The position numbers and the translations under genes were made by a program. This document shows, piece by piece, positions 1-6,913 of a stretch of DNA of 64,000 nt (the first letter of the stretch is position 1; the number at the start of each line of letters is the position of its first letter). The notes beneath the pieces were generated by a model. That model saw only the letters and a list, made by a program, of their open reading frames with translations. It was not told the DNA's origin and did no database searches. The stretch is from Thermoanaerobaculales bacterium (GTDB lineage Bacteria; Acidobacteriota; Thermoanaerobaculia; Thermoanaerobaculales; Sulfomarinibacteraceae), in contig JARFRM010000139.1 in NCBI GenBank assembly GCA_029287235.1, positions 1 to 64,000 of the forward strand. The letters run 5' to 3'.

Positions 1-64
1 GTCGCGGCGATTCAATCGCCCGCACCCTCAAAGGAAGCCGCTCGGTCTCTGTTTGCTCAGGGGT

Positions 65-953
65 TTAGGTGAAAGGAGTCCACTGCTGGGCTACGGAGTT
101 GTGGAAAACGGCCGCCGTTTCCCACAGCCACCGCAGCCCCGTTGACTCGTGGCTCAATTGTACTCCTTCGCAGGCGGGGTGTTCTATTGCTCGATCCGCA
201 ATGTCACACGAAAGGTGGTCTATTGCTGAGACTCGTTCTGGGGCGCCGATGCCGAGAGCGTCTACCGGGCTGACGACACCTTTGCCTCCGAACCGGTTGA
301 GGACATGGGTGTAGATCATGGTCGTTTTGACATCCTTGTGGCCCAGGAGTTCCTGGATGGTTCGAATGTCGTAGCCGGCCATCAGGAGGTGTGTGGCGAA
401 GGAGTGCCACGCGGTCTTTGCGACCTTTGCCGTCGCGGATTGTAATCGCGCCGAGAGAGAAATCGACATCCTGAACACGGAGCCGCAGGCACTCGAGGAT
501 GCGCATACCGGTTCCGTAGAGAAGCATCACGATCAGCTGAGTTGTGCCTCCGAGGCGGGTAAGTAGGGCGACGACCTCTTCTTTCGAGAGGACCGTGGGG
601 AGCCGCTTGGGCTGGCGGGCGCGAACGATGTCTTCGATCCAGGGCGGGTCCATTTTGAGGACATTACGGTAGAGAAAGAGAATGGCACTCAGCGCCTGGC
701 GCTGTGTCGAGGCGGCGACCCGACCGTGAACGGCGAGGTGAGTCAGAAACCGGTTGAGGTCGTCGGCGGCGAGTTCCTTGGGATGTCGCCGGTGAAAACG
801 AAAGAACCGGTTCACCCAGCCGAGATAGGCCTCTTCGGTTCGGATGGAGTAGTGGTGGACCCGGATCGCTCGCCGCATGTTTTCGAGGAGCCTGGGGGCT
901 TCGGCCCGTTGGACGGTGGCGGGGTGGGGGATTACCTTCATGGTGTAAAACAA
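65..953 (-). pseudogene. Integron-integrase-like tyrosine recombinase, inactivated by internal deletion and frameshift
   Basis: The N-terminal reading frame (953 down to about 440) encodes the SAM-like core-binding domain and the first half of an IntI-type catalytic domain. It includes the region around [16 protein letters not shown] that carries the first catalytic Arg. At about 430-445 the sequence jumps straight from the GKGRKDRV segment into [13 protein letters not shown], in another frame. Roughly 70-80 codons that normally lie between these motifs, including the His of the H-x-x-R box, are missing. The C-terminal frame keeps [16 protein letters not shown] with the nucleophile Tyr and the typical SPVD ending, then runs on to a stop near 65. 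Intact IntI proteins are about 320-340 residues. The gene is therefore decayed and cannot recombine. I see no convincing attI or attC array in the part of the flank that is visible. Confidence 0.85.
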
Positions 954-1276
954 ACATAAACAAGTGATGCCTTGAAGTCAAGTGGGACGGTTGCGGTGCC
1001 TTTCGATCCCGATCCCGAGATGATCGAGGCCGATCCGGGAGGGTGTTTGGTGGAGCGGCGGTCGGAGTCGATCCTCTACGGGGCGGACTTGCGTGGTATT
1101 CCTCATCTTCGCTCTGACCTTCGGGGGATACTTCGACTCGCTACGTTCGCTCGGAATGACATCCATTGGCGGCCCCCGATATCCCATGGGCGATCACTGA
1201 CTCTAGCCCGAAGTATTCATGAGGTTTCGTCGCGAGGGCAGCGAGGCGCCGATGCGGCTGAGGAATGCCCTTGGTG
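954..1276. other. Intergenic stretch with dispersed repeat sequence, no gene
   Basis: These 323 bases hold no plausible gene. They include a segment near 1120-1165 (TTCGACTCGCTACGTTCGCT) of the kind often dispersed between genes in large bacterial genomes, and a 52-base copy of the arm of the palindromic element described at 5752-5980. Confidence 0.5.
1203..1254 (+). repeat. Partial copy of the 5752-5980 palindromic element
   Basis: Positions 1203-1254 match 5752-5803 over 52 bases with two mismatches. The shared block starts TAGCCCGAAGTATTC and ends GAGGCGCCGATGC. Only this arm is present, and similarity fades after it, right at the 3' end of the neighbouring hydrolase gene. Confidence 0.85.
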
Positions 1277-2350
1277 CTACGGTGCGGCGCGCCCCTCCGC
1301 GGTCAGCCCGAGGCTGATCTTCGGATTTGGGGGCTTGAGATAGCGCGCGAGAAAAGCGTAGATCTCCTTGCGGGCCGTCCATGCCTCGGGGGTGTCGAGC
1401 CGGTCGAAGCTGTGACCGCCCGGGACATCGTAGACCTCGTACTCGAAGTCCTTGCCTTCAGCGGTGAGGGCCTGCATGAGGTGCTCGACTTCGATGAAGT
1501 TGACATCCTCATCATGGGGATTGGTGTGAATTCTGACGGGTTTGGTGAGCTTGTGTACGTTCCAGACCGGTGACCGTCGCTTGTACTCGGCCATGTTCGA
1601 CTCGACATCCTCACCGATGTGGAAATCGGCCTCATAGAGATCGCGGTAGTCCTGACCGAGGTAGCCCATGCGGAGAATGAGATCGGAGACGGGAACTCCG
1701 GCGTAGCCGCAGACATAGGAGTCCGGGTGGTCGAAGAGACTCATGAGGGTAATGAGACCGCCGTGGCTCCAACCGAGCATGCCGACACGGCCGGAATCGA
1801 CCCTCGGGTGGTTTTTCACCGCCCAGTTTCGGGCGGCGAGAGCGTCATCCACCTCGCGGCCGCCGTAGTCGATGAGCTCGTAAAAGGACTTGCCGTAGCC
1901 GGTGGATCCGCGGTACTCGGGCGCCACGACGATGTAGCCCTGGGCCATGAGCTCACGAATGATGTGCGCATAGTAGGTCGTGAAGTCGGCGTGGACACCG
2001 CCGTGCGGAAGAACCAGCAGCGGCAGTTTGCCGGCGTCGTTGAAGGTCTTGGGAGTGAAGAGGTAGGCGTAGAACTTGACCGGGTTGCCGGCGCCGATCC
2101 CGTTGGGGTTCTCTTCGCGCCATTTGGGCGGGCCGTAGATCCTGACCTTTTCCACCACGGCAACGTCGCCGACGCGCTGGGTCCAGAGCACGTCGTCGAT
2201 GCGCTTGGCGAGCACATCGCGTTCGTGCGCGGCGCGTCTGAGCCGGTTCTCGAGAGCTTCGAGCTGTTCGTCGTCGTCATCATTCGCAAACGAGAGCATG
2301 ACCCCGGCCGCCAACACCGCAACAGTCAGAAAGGCGATCAACTTTTTCAT
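1277..2350 (-). CDS. Secreted alpha/beta hydrolase, prolyl oligopeptidase (S9) type
   Basis: The 357-residue protein begins with a signal peptide (MKKLIAFLTV, hydrophobic to about residue 21), followed by an acidic stretch. It then has an alpha/beta-hydrolase fold of the S9 peptidase type. The nucleophile is Ser195 in GWSHGG, the acid is probably Asp280 or Asp282 in NPHDEDV, and the base is His313 in GGHSF. The S9-like PEYRGSTGYGKSF segment is at 145-156. Only the catalytic half is present, because there is no beta-propeller upstream. An open frame continues upstream, but the ATG at 2350 has a purine-rich GAGGGGGAA ribosome site and starts a proper signal peptide, so I chose it. A peptidase or esterase acting in the periplasm or outside is likely. 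The substrate cannot be told. Confidence 0.85.
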   Translation of the reverse strand: MKKLIAFLTVAVLAAGVMLSFANDDDDEQLEALENRLRRAAHERDVLAKRIDDVLWTQRVGDVAVVEKVRIYGPPKWREENPNGIGAGNPVKFYAYLFTPKTFNDAGKLPLLVLPHGGVHADFTTYYAHIIRELMAQGYIVVAPEYRGSTGYGKSFYELIDYGGREVDDALAARNWAVKNHPRVDSGRVGMLGWSHGGLITLMSLFDHPDSYVCGYAGVPVSDLILRMGYLGQDYRDLYEADFHIGEDVESNMAEYKRRSPVWNVHKLTKPVRIHTNPHDEDVNFIEVEHLMQALTAEGKDFEYEVYDVPGGHSFDRLDTPEAWTARKEIYAFLARYLKPPNPKISLGLTAEGRAAP

Positions 2351-2575
2351 GGCTTCCCCCTCGGCGTGAATGATACTCCGACCGCATGCCCGTGTCGTGA
2401 TCGTCCGGATCATTCTCGAAGATCGCAAACACCTGTAGCGATCCGTGTCGTCGGTGAGGGCAGGGACAGGAACACGCGCAGGAACCCGGAACCGGCGCCG
2501 CTCGTCGTTCAAGGTCGTCGCTGTGGTTTTCGATGGGACCACGAGAGCATCGAGAGACGAGTATCGAGGATCGAG

Positions 2576-3307
2576 CTACGCGTACAACTCCAAGAACCGC
2601 GCCATCATCCGATCCGCATCGATGGATGGTCGCAATCCACGAATGATCTTCTCGAACTCCTCAAGGTCCCCGCCGATGTAGTCGTCGAGGTAAACCAGGA
2701 GCCGCTCTCGGAGTCGTTCCTCGTTCAGCTCAGAATGGAACTGGGTCCCGTAGACCGGTCTGCCCTCGAGACGGATTGCCTGATAGCGCGACTTCGCTGT
2801 GTAGGCGAGCTCGCGCCAACCCGGGCCGAGGCTCGTCGCGCTGTCCTTGTGTCCGAGCTGCGCCCAGAACGGTGAGGGAAACTCTCCGAAGAGGGGATCC
2901 GCGACCCCTTCAGAAGTCAGGCTCACCGAATAGGTGCCGATCTCCTCCTGGTCAGGGTCCTCGATCACGGTCCCGCCGGTATTCTTCACCAGAAATTGGT
3001 GACCCCAACATGCCCCGAAGAGCGGTCGGTCGCGTTCGAGAATCTCGTGAACGAGGTCTGCGAGGGGTGCGGTGAAACGGTGATCCTCCTTGACCGAGAA
3101 GGCGCCGGCGCCGCCGATGAAGATGGCATGCGCGTTCTCGACGTCCTTCCAGCTCACATTGGGTGTGTCGACGATGTTGATAAAGGTGAACTGGTCCCTG
3201 GTAACGAGACATCGCTCAATGAAACAGCTCTGCTCCTGGAGCAGGGGGACTGGGTCTTCGCGGATCTGAAACAAGACCAGTCGAAGCCGGGTGCGTGGGG
3301 TGGCCAT
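2576..3307 (-). CDS. Class I glutamine amidotransferase domain protein
   Basis: This 243-residue stand-alone GATase1 has nucleophile Cys100 in GACWGHQ and the His191/Glu193 pair in GTQFHSE, so the full triad is present. Its closest style is the GuaA-type amidotransferase used as a single-domain protein. Such proteins hydrolyse glutamine or act on gamma-glutamyl compounds, including gamma-glutamyl peptides. Its start codon overlaps the stop of the glutaredoxin gene (ATGA), so it is translated from the gloB-glutaredoxin message. That company makes a role with gamma-glutamyl or glutathione-related compounds plausible, but this is inference from context only. Confidence 0.8.
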   Translation of the reverse strand: MATPRTRLRLVLFQIREDPVPLLQEQSCFIERCLVTRDQFTFINIVDTPNVSWKDVENAHAIFIGGAGAFSVKEDHRFTAPLADLVHEILERDRPLFGACWGHQFLVKNTGGTVIEDPDQEEIGTYSVSLTSEGVADPLFGEFPSPFWAQLGHKDSATSLGPGWRELAYTAKSRYQAIRLEGRPVYGTQFHSELNEERLRERLLVYLDDYIGGDLEEFEKIIRGLRPSIDADRMMARFLELYA

Positions 3308-3582
3308 CAGCCAGTGCCCTCCAATAACGTACCGAGCTCACGGCTCTTTTTCAGCCGGGAGAGCTCGCGATAGCCCCCGACAAAGAGATCTCCGATGAAG
3401 ATCATGGGCAGGGTCGGCCAGCGATCGTTGGCTTGGGACAGGGAACGGCGGAGTTCGGGGTTCTTGTCGAGGGGAATTTCGTCAAATTCGATCTCGAGCT
3501 TGGTCAGCAGGCGCCGGGCCGCAACGCAGTAGGTGCACCATCGGCGGGTGTAGAGCCGGACGTCGGAGTTTTGGGAGTTCAT
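3307..3582 (-). CDS. Glutaredoxin
   Basis: The protein has 91 residues. The active-site pair is Cys16-Thr-Tyr-Cys19, which differs from the classical CPYC, and the cis-Pro region is WPTLPMIFIGD with a GGYRELSRL tail, as in small dithiol glutaredoxins. It would reduce disulfides using glutathione. The start at 3582 forms ATGA with the stop of gloB, and its own stop forms ATGA with the amidotransferase start. The three genes are therefore tightly coupled. A longer open frame in phase upstream is only the shadow of gloB. Confidence 0.9.
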   Translation of the reverse strand: MNSQNSDVRLYTRRWCTYCVAARRLLTKLEIEFDEIPLDKNPELRRSLSQANDRWPTLPMIFIGDLFVGGYRELSRLKKSRELGTLLEGTG

Positions 3583-4358
3583 CAGCCCGACCAGCCGTCT
3601 TTCCACCTTCGGACGATTCCGAAGACCTCCGCCCCGGGCTCGAGATTGTGGCCCGCTTGGGCCACTGCTGCGGAAACCACATCTGGCTCGGAGCATCGGA
3701 GAAACGGGTTGGTGGCGAGCTCGAAACCTATCGTGGAAGGCACCGTCGGCTGGTTTTCGGCCCGGGCCGTCTCGGTGGCGGCGAGTCGATCGGCGAGCTC
3801 GGTGTTGCCGGGCTCGACGGCCATGGCGAACCGAAGATTGGCGAGGGTGTACTCGTGCGCGCAGTATGTCTTTGTTTCGGGTGGAAGAGACGCGAGTTTC
3901 GACAACGATGCATGCATCTGCGCCATCGTGCCTTCGAAAACCCTGCCGCAGCCGCCGGCAAAGAGGGTGTCGCCGACAAAGGCGAGACCGTTCCCGACGT
4001 AGCCGATGTGGCCCGAGGTGTGGCCGGGCAACGCGAGGACATCGAGGCTGATGCCGAGATCGGAGAGGGCGACGACATCGCCGTCGGCAATCGGGCGATC
4101 GACCCCCTCGACCGATTCGGTCGAAGATCCGAAGACCGACGGATGGAATCTCCGAATCATTTCCTGCAGCCCGCCCACGTGGTCGCCGTGGTGATGGGTG
4201 ATCAGGATCGCACCGACCTCGAGCCCGCGTTCGTCGAGGGCTGCGAGCACCGGTCCCGCATCGCCCGGATCGACGACGGCGACCCGGGTCGAGCCCTGTC
4301 GTTCGAGAATCCAGATATAGTTGTCGGCGAAAGCCTGCACGGGCCAGATCTGAAGCAT
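3582..4358 (-). CDS. gloB: Hydroxyacylglutathione hydrolase (glyoxalase II)
   Basis: The 258-residue metallo-beta-lactamase fold protein has the metal motif T-H-H-H-G-D-H at 54-60, PGHTSGH at 111-117, the bridging Asp in VGDTLFAGGCGR at 128-139 and CAHEYT at 166-171. The last two segments are characteristic of GloB rather than of other MBL enzymes. It hydrolyses S-lactoylglutathione to lactate and glutathione in the cytoplasm. The start MLQIWPVQAFADNYIW matches the usual GloB N terminus; the open frame upstream is not conserved in style. It is the first gene of a three-gene operon and is divergent from a glutathione-synthetase-like gene. Confidence 0.93.
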   Translation of the reverse strand: MLQIWPVQAFADNYIWILERQGSTRVAVVDPGDAGPVLAALDERGLEVGAILITHHHGDHVGGLQEMIRRFHPSVFGSSTESVEGVDRPIADGDVVALSDLGISLDVLALPGHTSGHIGYVGNGLAFVGDTLFAGGCGRVFEGTMAQMHASLSKLASLPPETKTYCAHEYTLANLRFAMAVEPGNTELADRLAATETARAENQPTVPSTIGFELATNPFLRCSEPDVVSAAVAQAGHNLEPGAEVFGIVRRWKDGWSG

Positions 4359-4505
4359 CCACTCATGCTGCCAGCAACCGGCAGTACCGTCAATCGAATG
4401 CGGTCTGTTTTCTTGAATTCGTCGGGCGAGCCTCGGGCGCCCGCCGAATTGTTGAACGAGCGGGAGGTTTGGCAGCCACAGAGGTTGCTGTGAGAAAATC
4501 CGTTG

Positions 4506-5480
4506 ATGAAGACACGTTATCTCATCGTTGCTGATGCCCTCGAACGGCTCAACCCGGTCTTCGATCTCGGCGTCTGTGTCAGCGTCGAGCTTGTCCGGCG
4601 CGGAATTCAAGTCGACTACCTCGATCTCTATTCCGGCGATGCCGAAAGGGAGAGCGCCGACTTTCTCGCGGACCTGCCGGTGCGGACCGTCTACAACGCC
4701 GACGCCAAACGGACCGAGTTCTGGGACCTCGGACCGGTGCATCCGGCCGCCGTCACCGACTACCGGGTGGTCCTCCACCGCACCGATCCTCCGGTGGACG
4801 AGCGTTTCATCCGATACGCCAGGCACTTCGAGACCGCGCCCGACAGCGTTCTTCAGATCAACCGCCCGCCGGCGACGTATGAGCTCTCGGAGCATACGGT
4901 GCATCTTCGGTATCCGGAGTACGCCGCTCCGACAATCGTCGCCTCCAGTCCCGACGAACTTGTCCGTGCGGTCCGCGCGCAACCCGGAGAGGCCGTCTGC
5001 AAGCCGAAGAACACCTACTGCGGGATCGGGATCGACTTCGTTCCCGCAGACGAGAACGAGGAGACCCTCCGTCAATACTGGAAGGAGTGGGGGCCGGAGG
5101 TCGTTGTCCAGCCTTTTCTCGATGCCATCGAGACCAGCGGCGACCTCAGGATCCTGACCATCGACCAGCGTGTGCTGGGCTCGGTCCTGCGGGTCCCGGC
5201 GGCCGGCTCGCGGCTGGCCAACCTTCACCAGGGCGCGACGGCGGCGGCCCTCGAGCCGTCACCGAAACAGCTCGAAGCCTGTCGGGTCGTGGCGGAGGAT
5301 CTCAACCCGCTGGGTCTCCACCTGCTCGGGCTCGATTTCATCGGCGAGTTTCTCACCGAGGTCAACATCACGTCACCGACTACCATCGTTCAGATCAACC
5401 AGGTGAATGGAATCCGCGCCGATATCGACCTCGTGGACGAGCTGGAGAGGATGTGGCGGGATCGGGCGGCCGATGGCTGA
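4506..5480 (+). CDS. Glutathione-synthetase-like ATP-grasp ligase
   Basis: The 324-residue protein has the bacterial GshB-type ATP-grasp core. It contains a CKPKNTYCGIGIDF nucleotide-binding segment near 165-178, GDLRILTID near 212-220, a RVPAAGSRLANLHQG segment near 229-243 and the metal-binding EVNITSPT near 285-292, all in the GshB order. The N-terminal half is more divergent, so the exact substrate may not be gamma-glutamylcysteine. The ATG at 4506 was preferred to the TTG just before it. Its neighbour across the divergent promoter region is gloB-glutaredoxin, which supports a thiol or glutathione role. No gshA is visible in the window. Confidence 0.8.
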   Translation: MKTRYLIVADALERLNPVFDLGVCVSVELVRRGIQVDYLDLYSGDAERESADFLADLPVRTVYNADAKRTEFWDLGPVHPAAVTDYRVVLHRTDPPVDERFIRYARHFETAPDSVLQINRPPATYELSEHTVHLRYPEYAAPTIVASSPDELVRAVRAQPGEAVCKPKNTYCGIGIDFVPADENEETLRQYWKEWGPEVVVQPFLDAIETSGDLRILTIDQRVLGSVLRVPAAGSRLANLHQGATAAALEPSPKQLEACRVVAEDLNPLGLHLLGLDFIGEFLTEVNITSPTTIVQINQVNGIRADIDLVDELERMWRDRAADG

Positions 5481-5745
5481 TCGCTTCGAAAACCCAAAGG
5501 CGCGCAAGAATCGACTGGTCTGTCTGGCCGCAGCCATCCCCGAAGGCTGGGTCGTCGTCGGCGAGCACCACAGCCCGGCCTGCGACGGCGACGGCCCCAA
5601 CGCCCGGGTCATCAAGCTACCCGGTCGCCGTGAGGTGGTGTCGTCCGACTCGCCGATTCCCGACGGCTACCGCAAGGTCAAGGAAACCGAGATCGCGGTG
5701 GCTGAGGGAAAGGCCCGAGGCTGGCTCATCGAACGGGTGGACTGA
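5473..5745 (+). CDS. Small conserved-looking protein of unknown function
   Basis: This is a 90-residue soluble protein beginning MADRFENPKARKNRL, with no signal peptide and no motif I recognise. Its ATG lies 8 bases inside the end of the ATP-grasp gene in another frame, so the two are translationally coupled. It contains a PEGWVVVGEHHSPACDGDGPN segment with one cysteine, and a basic middle. Function unknown; the coupling suggests it serves with the ATP-grasp enzyme. Confidence 0.65.
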   Translation: MADRFENPKARKNRLVCLAAAIPEGWVVVGEHHSPACDGDGPNARVIKLPGRREVVSSDSPIPDGYRKVKETEIAVAEGKARGWLIERVD

Positions 5746-5751
5746 GGGGGA

Positions 5752-5980
5752 TAGCCCGAAGTATTCGTGAGGTTTCGTCGCGAGGACAGCGAGGCGCCGA
5801 TGCCAGTCGAGTTTTCTCACCTTGGGGCGCGGCTTGTACTTGACGGTACGTTCGCTGGCACCGCTCCGCGGCTTGCGTCTCTCCGCTGGCGCTCCGAGGT
5901 GAGCACCCCAAGGCGAGAAAACTCGGCTGGCGCGGATGCATCGTTGGCCGCAGCAGACAGCTCATGAATACTTCGGGATA
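5752..5980. repeat. 230-bp palindromic element, MITE- or hairpin-like
   Basis: The outer arms are CCCGAAGTATTCGTGAG at 5755-5771 and its near-complement ending at 5977 (CTCATGAATACTTCGGG), with one mismatch. Inside them is a second pair of arms around CGAGTTTTCTCACCTTGGGG (about 5810-5829), pairing with the segment near 5908-5930. The centre is a GC-rich loop of about 75 bases. No credible gene lies in it. It fills most of the 398-base gap 5746-6143. A 52-base arm copy is at 1203-1254, which suggests a dispersed family. Confidence 0.8.
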
Positions 5981-6143
5981 GAACCGCGAAGAGGCAGAGG
6001 ACGCCGCGACATCAAGCCAAACGGAGATCTGACGCAGCTCGATGCGCTCCTTCTCCACTCAGATCGTGATCTTTGCGGTTAAACTTCGATGTTTTCTTTG
6101 CACTCCCGCGGTCGGGAAAACACCTGCCCGGATCGCCTCGTTC

Positions 6144-6842
6144 TCATCCCTGGGTTGCGAGGAAATCGGCGAGTCGTCTCTGATCGGTGCCGTTGAACGC
6201 GGTGAACTTGATCCCCAGGCCCTCGACCCTTTCGGTTTGCCTCTCGGTGCGGCGGCTGATCAGACCCGAGCCTCGAATCGGCGAGGTATCGGTGGGCAGG
6301 CTGATCTCGAAGTCGATCTTGGAGCCTTGCGGGTAGTGGTCGAAACCGCGGATCAGAACCCCGGTCGCCGACAGATTCTGGGTCTGACAGAACGACTGTA
6401 TGGGTTTGCCCTCGACATAGATTTTGATCCGTGCGTTGGTGGTCACGGGAACTCTGGGGGCGACCCCGAGAAGCTCGGAGACCATGTCCAGGAGCTTGGA
6501 CGAGACCTCGCGATCACTGACGAGCTTGTTGGCCCCGTGGCCGACGTACTCGATCGCGAGTTCGTGCACCTGGTGAGGCGCCACCAGGACCACGCCGGCG
6601 TGGTGGCAGGCGGAACCCCGGGCCCGCGCAGACTTGAAAAACTGATCGAGACCATCGCCCGATGGTTGCAGACCGACGATGATCACGTCGAAGGGGGTGA
6701 TCTGAACATGATCGCGCAGGTAGTTGTCCCAGGGCGCGCGGTGAATGTCGAATCCCAGGGGAGAGAGAACGTTGACCACCGCGCTGTAAACCGGGTCATC
6801 GACACCGGTCACGAGTACTTGCCCACGAGATTGACCTTGCAT
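6144..6842 (-). CDS. Degenerate receiver plus PilZ domain protein
   Basis: The protein is 232 residues. Residues 1 to about 115 follow a response-regulator-like fold, but the strand that should carry the phosphoacceptor reads FDVIIVGLQPSG, with Gly instead of Asp. The C-terminal half looks like PilZ, with an N-L-S-A-T-G-V-L-I (N-x-S-x-x-G) motif and a following beta-barrel pattern. The N-terminal Arg motif of PilZ (R-x-x-x-R) is only partly recognisable (APRVPVTTNARI), so c-di-GMP binding is uncertain. It is a single gene between a palindromic element and the aminopeptidase. The likely role is a cytoplasmic c-di-GMP-linked or protein-interaction regulator. Confidence 0.75.
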   Translation of the reverse strand: MQGQSRGQVLVTGVDDPVYSAVVNVLSPLGFDIHRAPWDNYLRDHVQITPFDVIIVGLQPSGDGLDQFFKSARARGSACHHAGVVLVAPHQVHELAIEYVGHGANKLVSDREVSSKLLDMVSELLGVAPRVPVTTNARIKIYVEGKPIQSFCQTQNLSATGVLIRGFDHYPQGSKIDFEISLPTDTSPIRGSGLISRRTERQTERVEGLGIKFTAFNGTDQRRLADFLATQG

Positions 6843-6913
6843 AACGGCTCCGAGTTTACCTCAAATCGACTCTCTACATGTGATCTCGCCCACAGGAATT
6901 GTCCCGGCTGATG

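Noticed and set aside
1750-1800. Third copy of the 18-bp palindrome (GCATGCCGACA in the hydrolase gene)
   Set aside because: Only one half matches; the other half is not complementary.
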